In this document: one piece after another, positions 46,647-59,600 of the stretch
Position numbering within the stretch: position 1 is the first letter of the stretch
Layout: each line of letters begins with the position of its first letter
Origin: Owenia fusiformis
Lineage: Eukaryota; Annelida; Polychaeta; Sabellida; Oweniidae
DNA length: 64,000 bases
NCBI GenBank assembly: GCA_903813345.2
Contig: CAIIXF020000004.1
Coordinates: forward strand, 27,035,985-27,099,984
Direction of reading: 5' to 3'
Program-made: the position numbers and the translations under genes
The notes under the pieces: generated by a model
Told to the model about the DNA's origin: nothing
Databases searched by the model: none
What the model saw: only the letters and a program-made list of their open reading frames with translations

Positions 46647-47084
46647 AATTGAAGTCCCACGTGATATTCTTCTATTTCCCAAATTATCCTTATTATAACT
46701 TGCTAATTCAGACATATTATAATTACTTGTGTTGTAGATGCAGATAACTGCCCAGTGTGTTTAAATGAAGTCCACGTGATATTCTTCTATTTCCCAAATT
46801 ATCCTTAGTATGACTTGCTAATTCAGACATATTATAATTACTTGTGTTGTAGATGAAGATATCTGCCCAGTGTGTTTAAATGAAGTCCCACGTGATATTC
46901 TTCTATTTCCCAAATTATCCTTAGTATAACTTGCTAATTCAGACATATTATAATTACTTGTGTTGTAGATGAAGATAACTGCCCAGTGTGTTTAATTGAA
47001 GTCCCACGTGATATTCTTTTATTTCCCAAATTATCCTTAGTATGACTTGCTAATTCAGACATATTATAATTACTTGTGTTGTAG
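46647..47084 (+). repeat. 115-116 bp array carrying exon 3 splice acceptors
   Basis: GTAGATG, the exon 3 acceptor plus start, occurs at 46,734, 46,849, 46,965 and 47,081. Each unit also carries GA(A/T)A(A/T)CTGCCCAGTGTGTTT exon bases and then GAAGTCCCACGTGATATTCT, after which it returns to intron (AAATTATCCTTA). Only the last unit continues into a full exon. Genes A and B have a single copy. Confidence 0.9.
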
Positions 47085-49270
47085 ATGAAGATAACTGCCC
47101 AGTGTGTTTAAATGAAGTCCCAGCTGATATTATTGATATCGTATGCAAATCTACTAATGGTAAAATAAATATTTTCTTTCCATATTTATTGATTCAAGAC
47201 GAACAGAAGATGCATGATAGAAATAACATTAGTCGTTTTCAGTGTGGCTCAATCAAAACCAAAATAAGTATTATATAAATAATTTAAAATTTGTTTATTT
47301 GAGTTCTGGAAACAATAGCATAGCAGTCAAAGGGCCATTTGTTTTTTCAATTATTCAACTACAATATCAACTCTAAAAATAATGTGATGTATTTTGAAAC
47401 TTGGTAATCCTTCTAATCTAGATAATGAGTTTCCAGTGATCCTCTAACAGTTGGTAAGTGATCCTCGAATAAATATCCAGCGATTCTCCAGCAGGTATCC
47501 AATGACCCTCTAGTAATTATCCAGTGAACATTTAATAGGTATCAACACTATCCGGACATCTTTTCGTAGGTATCCAGTGGTCCTCATACTAGGTAGGAAT
47601 CATTTAGAAGGATCGCTTAATTTTAAAAAAAATCCATGAAACATCCAGATTTCCCCCAGTTGGTTTCCAATATCTTTTCAAATGAAATATTAATGACATT
47701 TCTAGCAAGGGAATATATAACTGGCTACAAATCATAATTCTAGCGTTATTGAAACGCAGGTAAAATAGACTAAAGCAACTGATCCTTTGAATAAAAGCAC
47801 TATAAAATTACTAGTATTTAACTTAACTTTATTTTTTAGCATTTAAAGTATCAATACTCACAGAAAAGATAATGAAGATTGAGTCGAATCTCAGACCAGT
47901 GACAGGTGTAGTGAAGTTGGACAGATATGTAACATACAATCTGGATTCAGACTGCACTTGCGATATTGTTACAAAAGCAGGTAAACGACAACCTTATATT
48001 TTTCGAAAAAAACACGGATTGAATTTGTGATGCTTGTACGTGTATGATCCAAAGTGGTCCTGAAGGTTCATCACTAAATATCTTTTCAAAAAAGCATCAA
48101 AATTAAAACATCGGCTTTTTTGAGAGGCCATTGGTGAAAAATATTAAAAAACACTATGAGTGACAAAAATCATTGATGTGCTCCCAAAGTAAGTTTCTCT
48201 TATTAAGTTACTATGCAAACACATATACATGTACATACACGCACGCACTCATATTAAATACATGCACTTAATTTTGAGAGCGTATAGGATACAAAATAAT
48301 AGATACACAATACAGAGATCCTTTATTAAATGGTAAATGCCTTTCTAGTATTTTCATAAGCCCAGTATTTTTTGCCATATATGGTAAAATGACCAAAACT
48401 CTCTTATTTTGTTCCTCATTTTAATTACACTTGATGACACCATTCCCATTGTTTCTCATTTTGATTATACTTGATGACATCATTCTCACGGTTTCTCATT
48501 TTGATTATACTTGTTGGAATCATTTCCATTGTTTTTCATTTTGATTATACTTGATGACATCATTCTCACGGTTTCTCATTTTGATCAGACTTGATGACAT
48601 CATTCCCATTGTTTCTCCTTTAGATTACACTCGATGACTCGATTTAGACTCCACCCGTGTAGCTCAGGTACCTCTCACGCAATAGGTCCCGGATTCGATC
48701 CCCGGTTCAGGCAAGACTAAATTTGCTTGTTTGCGTGAAGTACTCCAGGGTTTTTGACTGATAGTCCGCAACTCGTACAAAAGGCTGTGGTGTGTACTTA
48801 TATGTCTATGTATAAGTGCACATAAAAGAACACATGGCTTCTTCAATGAGGGGTTTCTGGGTCTATCTTCCATGTTAATTACGTATTGCTCACCTTCATT
48901 GGTGGTAAACTAAATACAACAACAACAATATTGCTTGTCATTTTGGTTATACTTGATGACATCATTCCTATTGTTTCTCATTTTGATTATACTTGATGAC
49001 TTCATTTACATTGTTTCTAAATTCGATCAGATTTGATTAAATTCGATAGACTTGATGACATCATTCTCATTGTTTCTCATTCAGATTATACTTGATGACA
49101 TCATTCCAATTGTTTCAGCTCCAGGTGACAAACCTCTGATCCTCACCATGGCAACCAATGACAGTTTATCAAGCCTGTATTTCGATGACCAGGTCACTGT
49201 AATCAAATTAGATAACAAACTACAGAGGAAAATATTGAGAGCCATCAAAAATAACAGATGTCCTAATTGA
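47085..49270 (+). CDS. C: orphan NTR-like 3' cassette of the esterase-NTR family
   Basis: Exons 47,085-47,159, 47,840-47,980 and 49,119-49,270 have intact splice sites, the same phases and lengths as exons 3-5 of genes A and B, and an open frame to a stop. The protein carries CPVC, VCKS, CTC and RCPN, so all six cysteines are kept. It ends almost identically to gene A (LYFDDQVTVIKLDNKLQRKI). No hydrolase exons precede it: upstream are the splice-acceptor array, the LTR element and foldback DNA back to gene B's stop. It could be a dead 3' duplicate, or an alternative C-terminal cassette for gene B, since exon 2 of B ends in the required phase 1. Confidence 0.62.
48410..49118 (+). repeat. 40-bp array derived from the last-intron acceptor of C, split by a SINE
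   Basis: Units of the type TTGATGACATCATTCCCATT + GTTTCTCATTTTGATTATAC repeat every 40 bp before and after the SINE. The final unit reads CATTCCAATTGTTTCAG and is the real acceptor of the last exon. Gene B has only about one such unit at 38,245-38,289. Confidence 0.88.
48650..48928 (+). mobile_element. tRNA-derived SINE
   Basis: CGTGTAGCTCAGGTA (A box) and GGATTCGATCCCCGG (B box) head the element. The body includes GTACTCCAGGGTTTTTGACT and the tail ends in (CAA)n near 48,912-48,925. It interrupts the 40-bp array. It is not a functional tRNA gene: the acceptor and anticodon stems do not pair convincingly. Confidence 0.8.
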
Positions 49271-50255
49271 CTCCACACATCCCCAGGTAGATATTTCCTC
49301 TTTGAAGATAATGCCAGGATAAAAATAACAGAGACCAATAGGTGGAAAATCTGGCAGAGGTGTTATAATCTTCACAGTCCCATTTTGAGAAGGGCCCTTC
49401 ATTGGTGTAACCAGGAAGAAAAAAAAGCAACGAAGCGAAAAATATAAAACACCATCAAAATATGAACTTAGTTCGATGATTGCAATATAATACAATGATA
49501 ACCCTTACATGATTAGAATGTGCACAGATGAATCAAAAAATGATGATTCAAGATTAAAAGTTGATAAAAGATATACAATTAATTCAAAACTCATCATTAC
49601 TTGAAGAATATTTCTCAAAGGATGTTAAAAAAGCGACAGGTCTCCTCTGCCTGAGACCTCTACCTCATCCTGGTTATGCAATACTTTTTAGTTGTGCCAG
49701 CTTTGTCATCCCAATGAGTCAAAAACTTTTTTAGCCTTTTATTTCATTTTGAGATGAATGCTCCCCTTTTTGAATGCTGGATCAAACAATGGTGACATAT
49801 TAATGTTCGAACTCTAGGTTTTTTTGGTGACCAAAGTTGGAGTCTGTAACAGTAATTAAGACTTTTTCATATGCGATTTTGTCATGTTAATACCTGTATG
49901 TTTACCTCCATGCTTGTTCTAAAATTGGAGTTATGACATTTGGTCACAAAAAACCTGGGGTTAGAACATTAATATGTCACCATTGTTTGACTCAGCATTC
50001 AAAAAGCAGAGCATAAACTTCAAAAATGCAAACTCCTGTATATATATTTTCAATGAAAACAAAATATGAATGAATTTAATATTTCATATAAATATATTTG
50101 ATAATAGCTAAATGTACATCTAGACATTGCCTAACATTTGACAACATTACTATCTAAAGCCATAACATTTATTGTAGCAACAATGCATAATTATAGCAAT
50201 TAGTAGTAAATAATAAAAAATCCTGAATACTACCATGTACAGTAAAACATTAAAA
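49271..50255. other. Non-genic, with a foldback at about 49,764-50,008
   Basis: TGAATGCTGGATCAAACAAT and GGTGACATATTAATGTTC (49,771-49,816) face GAACATTAATATGTCACC and ATTGTTTGACTCAGCATTCA (49,956-50,001). C's probable 3' UTR occupies the first 60-100 bp (homologous to gene B's). Confidence 0.65.
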
Positions 50256-50261
50256 TTATTA

Positions 50262-50605
50262 TGACCAGATGTTTTTGCATGCATAGGGAAATAACTTGTA
50301 CTGTATATAAGCCAGGAATAGTACTCAGCAATATGATATTTTTGCATACATAGGGAAATAACATTGTACTGTATATAAGCCAGGAATAGTACTCAGCAAT
50401 ATGATATTTTTGCATGCATGGGGAAATAACATTGTACTGTATATAAGCCAGGAATAGTACTCAGCAATATGATATTTTTGCATGCATGGGGAAATAACAT
50501 TGTACTGTATATAAGCCAGGAATAGTACTCAGCAATATGATATTTTTGCATGCATAGGGAAATCACATTGTACTGTATATAAGCCAGGAATAGTACTCAG
50601 AAATA
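50262..50605. repeat. 67-68 bp tandem array
   Basis: GGGAAAT(A/C)AC recurs at 50,286, 50,353, 50,421, 50,488 and 50,557. Each unit contains TTGTACTGTATATAAGCCAG and ACTCAGCAATATGAT. ORFs here are repeat artefacts. Confidence 0.92.
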
Positions 50606-53200
50606 AAATTTTTATGACAAGTGACAAGCTTGACAAAATGCTCTTGGCTTCTCTGGCTAGGATACAGGATTACGTAATTTCATTGTTTTGAATGAGATAA
50701 CCACATATTGAACATTCCAGAACTACATCTTATTGACTTCCATGTTAATGGATTCTTTGGATTGTGAATATCAAAACACATTTAGTCAGTACATAAAATC
50801 ATGACATATTTATTCACTTAACGTTTTACTGTACAAGTACTTCTATAATGATTAACTGCCAGGCTATCTTATGATCGTGATTATGAAGTCACAAAATAGT
50901 TCATCGTCACAGTAATAGACTTGTCTCCAAAAGCCACAAATTTCTGACTTTTTGTAATTCAGAAAAATCAAATTCAAACAGGCTTGAACAATATTCAATA
51001 TGAGCCTGGGTTGCCATGTTTTTAGAAAAAGTGACGTTTTATAACACTATGTAAGTAAATTAAAAAAATACTGAGTTATAGCAAAATCTGAATGAAATCT
51101 TGAGTTTGTACGTTGTTGTGCTACTGGTGACTTCGTAACTAAACTTGTAGCTACCAAAAATCATGCTTATACGTGAGTATATAGTATATATATATACTGA
51201 AATATGAATCTTAGTACTCCAAACAAAATTTTGAAAAAACATTTTATCAAAAGTAAAGATTTTATCCTTATTTTGGATATTTACACAGGTATTTAAAAAT
51301 TTGTGTGGAATACTACATAGAGCTTATAAATATAGATAGGGCACTGTGTTATAACTGTGCCTAGATTTTTTGAATTTTTTCTCATAAAATACAAGGGAAT
51401 GGATCAGTTAAATGGGGAATGGGAGTAGATTTTCATGCCAAAAGGGTATTCCAGTACAAGTAGGGAGGAGAATGGTGGGGAGAATGAGAACAAATATGGC
51501 AGGTAAGAAGGAAGGATAATTGACATATAAACTTTTATGAATTACTTGCAGAAAAGCAAATGTGAAATGTGAGATATAATGGTGAAACACTGTACAGACT
51601 GTAGTCTCTTTGGCAAAATTTTGGAAACAAGAACAATATAAATATAAATATGAGTACACAATTGTACTCGATTAATATCAATTGTTACCCTGAATTTAAT
51701 GTTGTATACCTTTAAGTTTGTCAGATACATTCAAAAAGTGAAATTAAATAAATAAATAGAAAATGCCTTACAATGTTTCTTGTTCTTGATTTCAAAGTGT
51801 AAAGCATGTATGGTATACAATACAATACAAATATTTCATTCTATAGACCACTCCAGTAAATCATGTCATTTATTGTTTATGATGTCATTCTTACAGTTTC
51901 ATGGCAAAAAATTGGCTAATTAACATATTACCACCTTTCAAATAAAAATTTTAGGAACAGTTTTGACCATAAATAAGTAAGTCATGGATTGGCTGATGTA
52001 AGGATTTTCCATTTTAAAAATACTAGAATTTTCAAGAGGCCATACAAATGGACCAGAGTACACAAAATATATACAAATTTTAGGGGATGTATCTAGGCAA
52101 TTTTGGAAACTACAGGCTGTCAAACCATCATGGTTCATTTATTTATGGTCCAAACTTAACATACATTGCAAAGTATGATATCACAAATTTACCTAATATG
52201 ACCTAGTTTTCACCAATATAGGGCAGGATTTTTTGGAAAGGTCTATCGAAGTGAATATAATAGTAATATAATAATTACATTTATTTCATCAAATTTGAAA
52301 AAACATATTTTCTCATAAAACTTACTTTTGATAATATAATGAATTTAAACATTGTCCTTTTACAACACAATATAAATGCTAAGCATAGAATCAATAATGA
52401 TAATAACAATATATAATATTTCTTTAAAAGTCATAATTATTAATATACATGTGCAATATATTGTTAATAACTTCCACATACTTGGTATGTCATGACCTGC
52501 ACAGGGTGACACAAAAAATGCAATCCTATATTTTGGAATTCTTTCTTATTTCTTTCTATTGTTTACACGATTTCTAAATCTCTCAAATCGGCAATATTTC
52601 TGTTTGTTTCACTGAACACTATTAAAATAGGAAATTAAGAAGATTATTCCAAAATTAGAGGGTTGCATTTTTTTAGGTCACCCTGTATTTTGCAAAGCAC
52701 AATAGAAAACATTTACACGAATACAAACAATTAGTACTTTATCAACCAAAATCTCATAAAACTATGTCAGTGATGTCATGTTTTATACAAAATACATACG
52801 GAAGGACTTCAAATGAAGAAATCACTTATGATAGATCAATACAATAACCATATCTTTGTTAAGGAAGCGACATATACAGTTCATAGGCCAGATTTATGAC
52901 ATCATAGGTTGTATGTAGGGATGTTTACAGGGAATATTTTAAATTTTTTTTATTCTAGCTACAATCCCTTGTGAGTCCTCCCAACCCCCTCCCCAAATAC
53001 ACACAACCTGTTGAGGAAGTAGATAAACCTTAGGGGGGGAGGGGCGGGGGGGGTCCACAGTCTTGAAGTAAGACAGTCTAAAAGTCTTTCAAAACTGGCA
53101 ATAAAGTAATTCTTTTTGTTCTGAATCATTGTTACCAACAACACAAACAATCTTACCAATCTATCCTGGTTTCCTTTTTCTTGCAAAGGGTGGCAGGGTT
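50606..53200. other. No gene; small TIR element at 52,502-52,685
   Basis: The only defined item in AT-rich DNA is a short element CAGGGTGACACAAAAAATG...TTTTTTTAGGTCACCCTG at 52,502-52,685, a MITE of the mariner-like CAGGGTGACC family. A G-rich tract at 53,033-53,052 could form a quadruplex. Confidence 0.6.
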
Positions 53201-53202
53201 TA

Positions 53203-53273
53203 TTGTAAAGATCTACATATTGTAAAGATCTGCCTATTGTAAAGATCTACCAATTGTAAAGATCTACCTATGG
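53203..53273. repeat. Short tandem repeat TATTGTAAAGATCTACC
   Basis: Four units of about 18 bp, near the 3' side of the PCCA gene. Confidence 0.85.
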
Positions 53274-53624
53274 CACCATAATTACTTCACATGGGTCGAC
53301 TTGCAATATGAGACAAGTGGCGGGGGGGGGGCAAAAATTGAGACCCATTCTTTCAAGAATCTCCATTTTAGGCTTAAATACCAAAAATTTGAGACCACGT
53401 GTTGGCCTGAGCAACTATCAATTAATTTGTTTTTCCATTAAGAGTCTAATTTGCACCAATATCGTACAAGCACACCGAATGCGTAAACAGTGGCGCTATA
53501 GCAACAATGTCATTGTTTTCTTTCAATTATGACATCACATAGTCTGTGATCGCATCACATAGTTAATGATGAAATATATTGTCTTAAATGACATCACTTT
53601 TTCATAATGAAATCATCTGGATAT

Positions 53625-53690
53625 TATGACATCAGTCTAATTCAATGATGACATCACTCCAATTCAATGATGACATCTTCCTCCCCCACT
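53625..53690 (-). repeat. Short tandem copies of the PCCA stop region
   Basis: The last coding bases GATGTCATCATTGAATT are repeated immediately after the stop codon (coding strand), and a third partial copy follows. The 3' UTR therefore begins with copies of the coding end. Confidence 0.7.
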
Positions 53691-56600
53691 GTGTCTCCGG
53701 CCTTGAAACATACTTTCTTGATCTGAAACAATATTAAATTTAATTAATATATTCATTCATTGAAATTAATTCGTATGGGTAGGGGCTTGTATTGACAACA
53801 GGTATACATGTAGGTTCCAAATCAGCTTATATTTTATAAGGTGTTAGCCTGCAAGGTGTAGATATTCAAGGGTTTTCCAATAGAATCCTCCAAATGAACA
53901 GGGAACATCTATATTCTCTATTGTCCATGTCATTATGTTCGATATTGTACATAAAATTATTTCCCATCTACCTGTAATCATGTTAATATGTCACATGATC
54001 AATAAAACATCAATTTGGAATGGGACACACTTTGCACACCTTGACACATGTTTTAATAGCTTATGTTATCATATAACTACAACTACAGATGTACATTATT
54101 AAGCCTAATATACAATGATTGGGTGATGGTTTAATAAATTGAAAATTGTTTAAACATACGATTCCATCTTTGGCTGCAACTAAACTGTTCTGCATCTTCA
54201 TCGCTTCGAGTACACAAACCTCCATCCCTTCCGCAACCTAGAAAATTATTTAAGGAATTTATTTTTACTTTTTATTTCTCTTATAGTAGCCTGTATAGAT
54301 AAAAATTTTGAATCTCAAGAAATCCATAACAATGACAATTTAAATTTATTATTGCAATTCAACAATTTCATACTTGTCAAGTAACTTGAAAAAATAACAA
54401 AAATGAAGGTGTATACACTGTATTCTGGATATATATTTTGCACTGAATTGACTTAGTTTAGCCTGACCTTGGAATGCTGTCATAATACTGATTTCTGGAT
54501 CCAGGCAGAAACAACTTCCCAGATTTGAAGGGTGCAGATTCACCAAAATTCATTTTTGTTATATAATGAACAGTAGATACACAATCTGATTGGTTTAGGG
54601 TATTTAACTATTGAATGTTACATACTTGTTGTCCAACTTCCACGGCAACTGATTTGACCAATCCTGGCATGGGTGCCATGACAACGGTGCTCGTATCTAT
54701 TTCTACTTTCTCAGGCATATACTGCAGCATATCGGCAACATGAGTGTTCAACACGTTTACGCGGAACTGGAAATGTAAACAATTTTAATATCTACTGTCA
54801 TACATGTAACAGATTAACCTGGGTCCTGAGTTGTATCATATATATCCTCTGAGTCTCAAATGAATACTTAATACTGTATAGTTATTAATGTAAAAAGAAA
54901 GCATCATACACAAATTTTTTCTTTTTTCTTGGTGAATGACCCTCTGAGCCTTCACCGCAATGACATTCAAAATAAAACATACCACTGTGCCGAGATATTG
55001 CAACTTGACGTCCCCATTTCCTCTATGGGAAATAAACTGTAGGCAGAGATCGTGACCATTGACGTCGGTGTCTATGATAGGATTTGTGAGATTGAAGTTA
55101 TTCGCGACCTTGAACTTCTCTCCTCCAACTACCACCTGTAAGTTATTTTTAGCATTTATTTCATTTATTGTAATACGACAATATAGTAAATAATTCAAAA
55201 TATAAAAATAATTTAAAATATAAAGTTGGAAATCCATTGGGGTTTAGTGTCAATGTTGATATGAACTGAAGATCCAACCTTGGCCCACTGTGTCAAAGGA
55301 AAAAACCCAAGGCTAAGATTAAATAATACTTGGTTTTAAAGAGTACAACCTTGATCCATAGCCTGCTTACCTCAAAAAAGTCTGATTTATGAGTGACTTT
55401 TGCCTCTATATAATGGTCGCCAATACTGGCATTGAGATTCCAAACACGCTGTTCTGTGAACTCTAAAGGATTTCTGAAATCATTAATACATATTTTTCAA
55501 TTCCATAATATTTTAGATTTATGCACACTGGTAAAGGCTCTGCTGGGGGTGTTCATTGAAATATTAATCATAAGGGGCTATCCATGAATATATCTTTCTG
55601 GGGTGTTCATTAAAAATCATTTTTGGCCAATTCAAAAAAATGTAAATAACTACTCATAATATGAATCTAATGGTGAATAGTTATGGCAAATATGGTAAAA
55701 AGTCCTAAAAAGTTTACCCTGAATATTTTGTTAATATGAATACAGCACATGTAAACATAACACATTAACAACTGTTTCCCAGCCTCATGCAAAATTTGTT
55801 GTCTACATAATCAAAGGTTTCTGGGAACAGACATATGAATCCATGATGATGTACTGTATATTCAAGCTTTTTCTGGCATTTTACGTGAAATCAAAAGTTG
55901 CTTGAAAAGCAATGAGCATAGAAATATAATTCAAGCAAAGCCAACATAGTGTTATGTTTTATATGTAATGACAAATATATCTATATACATAAAAAAAACA
56001 TTTTCCAAAAATAATCCTGTTAAACGGACAATTAACCCTTACGGGTCTAAGAATGAATTAATAATTAACCCTCACCTGTCTAATATGGGGTCTTTTCGTA
56101 TATGAGTTGTCTGTTGGCCGGCCATTCTAAACATACAAGACACAAAGACTCATGCAACAAGGTCCCATGTCTCAAAACTTGAATAATGAGGGTGGGGACG
56201 CACTGCCATCTAGTGACAGTCCTCACCCTCATAATTTCTAATCTTTTTTCGAGAAATGTGACATTGTAAGCTGCAACAAAAGCGCAAGTTATGAGCACAT
56301 GTTACGAGCACAAGTTATGCTCACATTTTATGATCACAAGTTATGTGCACATGTTATGCGCACATGTTATGAGCACATGTTATGAGAACATGTTATGCTC
56401 ACATTTTATGATCACAAGTTATGTGCACAAGTTATGAGCACATGTTATGATCACAAGTTATGAACATATGTTATGCGCACAAGTTATGAGCACATGTTAT
56501 GCTCACATTTTATGATCACAAGTTATGTGTACAAGTTATGAGCACATGTTATGATCACAAGTTATGAACATATGTTATGCGCACAAGTTATGAGCACATG

Positions 56601-59600
56601 TTATGCTCACATTTTATGATCACAAGTTATGTGCACAAGTTATGAGCACATGTTATGATCACAAGTTATGAACATATGTTATGCGCACAAGTTATGAGCA
56701 CATGTTATGCGCACATGTTATGCGCACATGTTATGAGCACATGTTATGAGAACATGTTATGCTCACATTTTATGATCACAAGTTATGTGCACAAGTTATG
56801 AGCACATGTTATGATCACAAGTTATGAACATATGTTATGCGCACAAGTTATGAGCACTAGTTATGAAGTTAAAGCTTGCAATAAAAATAATTAATGCAAT
56901 TAGAATATTAAAACAAGGCATAGTATATTACATGAAAAATCGTCACCACCTGGTGCAAATTACAAGTGTAACAATATGTCACAGACTCCTAACCCCAGTC
57001 ACAAAAATGGTGACTACTGGGTGACCCAAACACGCAACACTCTAATTTAAGAATAACTTTTTCAATAATTGTTTTATTTTCCTGAGTTTTCTTGTGTTGA
57101 TAGGATGTGCAATGGAGCAAATCATATACTTCATGACTTAAACATTAACAAGACAATTCAGGAATATAACATCATTATGAAGAACATTATTCCAAAATAA
57201 GACTTTTACATTTTTGGGTCACCCTGTATTTCCATGTCAGCATTTCTTGGTGGTGACATTAAAATTATATGAGAAAATGTATAGATCCCTGTAACTGTAA
57301 GTCTGTAAGAAAAGCTGTAAGAAAAGCAAATGCAACATAAAAAGTAATTTTTTGTAATTTGTAATGCAAAATGTAATGTAGAAGTAGGCAATGATGAATA
57401 GAGGCAAGGAAATATGCCAGGAGAATTAAAAATTGATTTTCATAAAAAATAGAAACCAACAAATTGATAGATTGAAAATATTGACAAAATATTTAATTGC
57501 ATGATGACATTTTTTATAACTAAGAGATGGTTTGAAAATATTTTGTAGGCTATTTCTATGAAGCCTTTAGAGAATTTGCCAAGAGTTCTTCCAGAAATGG
57601 GGATCCATTTTTTCTTTATGAAATCCAAGACATTCTATATTGCATTCATTGTCCCTAAGTTAAAGTTAATTTAGAAATATGGTTTTAAAAATTCCCACCT
57701 TAAATGTGATTTTTAAGTGGGGTAGTTCCCATATATATAATCCCATGTAACAAAACCATCAAAAGTTAAACATTTGAATACATTTTAAAGAGTGATGCCC
57801 CTAAAATCTCTTTCTGTCAAATTTTTGGGGAAGTTTGAATATGTTATGCCATGTTATTTTACCCGACATAGCCACACGGTGGTGAAACCAATGGCAACTA
57901 GATAGCTGTACCAATTACACGTGACAGCTGACACGCAGGGTAAAATACAATACAAGGGAACAAATGGCTGTTCTGGTATGATTCCCCATTTTTTCCAATA
58001 CATAATGTTAAATAAAGAACCTTGTAGAGAATTAAAGAATGCTAGATCTCTGACATATACTCAACTTAAGAACTGTTCTATGTATAATATACTGTTATAT
58101 GGGCAATAGTATAGATATTGTTGCAAATATTGATGTCTAAAGGCAAAATTAATCAATATGCAACAATAGTATATCCGCACATGCTGCCGTTGTGTTATAC
58201 CGTATCTCAGGTAAATTTACCTGCGCATCAGCCGTACCAATAAAAAATTATGCTTAGTGCAAACCTAACCATACTTGACTGGAAGTGTACATGTATTCTA
58301 AATTGGGAGAAATTATAGAAGGTGACTTAAACTATTAACCTTGTCATTGAAATGAGGAAAAGAGAAATGATGTGGGAGATGCAGAAAAACAGCAACTTAA
58401 GGTGAATATGAAATCCACTGCCAAGTTCACTGTTTAGGATGTTGATATGGACTTTTACATATAAAAATATCTAGAAACTAGACCAGATCTTTCTAAAACA
58501 AAAAGATCAATTTGTTCCAATTTCATCACCCTCGTGATGTACCTTACCCCGCACATTCAACTGTCACGCGTAATTTGGTAGAGTCCCTGGGAAAACTGAA
58601 ATAAGAAAATGATAACTGAAATTTCAATGCTAAAAGCTCTTACTGAAATGAGATTTAATTTCTTTTTTCTTTATAAAACACCCGGTGAATGGGTGTTAAA
58701 CAAAAAACATTCATGCAACAAACATACATGGACTACAATAGAGCTTTCCAATAAATCCTGCCACCTTTTGGTCACCAAGAGAACCAGGGCATATTGGCCA
58801 TTTTTATAATGTCAAATGTTGCAGGTATAAATGTTCACAAATTCAAAGTAGTAAATGCAATAAGTTTATTCAGTGAAACCTGTAAAGTGGAACACCTCTG
58901 TTAATGGAACACTTTTTAGAGTCCCAAGACCACCTGACTTCATGTTAAATGGACCTCTATAAGTGGAACACCTCTGTTAGTGGAACACTTTTCAGAGTCC
59001 CAAGACCACCTGACTTCATGTTAAATGGGCCTCTATAAGTGGAACACCTCTGTTAGTGGAACACTTTTCAGAGTCCCAAGACCACCTGGCTTATGTTAAA
59101 TGGGCCTCTATAAGTGGAACACCTCTGTTAGTGGAACACTTTTCAGAGTCCAAAGACCAATTGACTTAATATTAAATGAACCTTTACAAAGGGAAGACTT
59201 TATAGAGGTATCAAAGTTGTTTCACTTAGCCAGGTTTTACTATACTAATTCCGTTTCAAAACAGCGCCACCTAATAAGACATATTGTGGTTTCTTTTGTG
59301 CACCAAAAATGGCAGAGTTAATTGAAAGGACTATTACTTTCACATTCATGCTAGCAAGAACGTTTAGCTGCTATTTATGACTATTGAAGGAGCATTTTCT
59401 GTTTCCATTAGTTATTTTTGGCACTACAATCATTGTCTGGAGACATGTGTCATGAACCTTATTATGGGTTCTTGACTTCGAAGTCCTAATTTCTTCTCCA
59501 TAGGCCTTAAATAATTGGTGCTGAATTATGTCGCATTTCAGTTTTGGAAAAAAAAGAATCTAAGCCAATATTTAGATCCATTGGTTTCATGTATTTAGAT

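Noticed and set aside
48652-48725. Functional tRNA gene
   Set aside because: A and B boxes are present but the arms do not pair well and a SINE body with a (CAA)n tail follows.
56130-56298. Extension of the PCCA exon upstream (72-codon ORF)
   Set aside because: Only the 51 nt after the TTTAG acceptor align with PCCA. The upstream part is intron read-through.
58515-58580. Additional PCCA exon
   Set aside because: It has splice-like borders but meets a stop in the required phase. The true intervening exon at 60,406-60,487 fits in sequence and phase.
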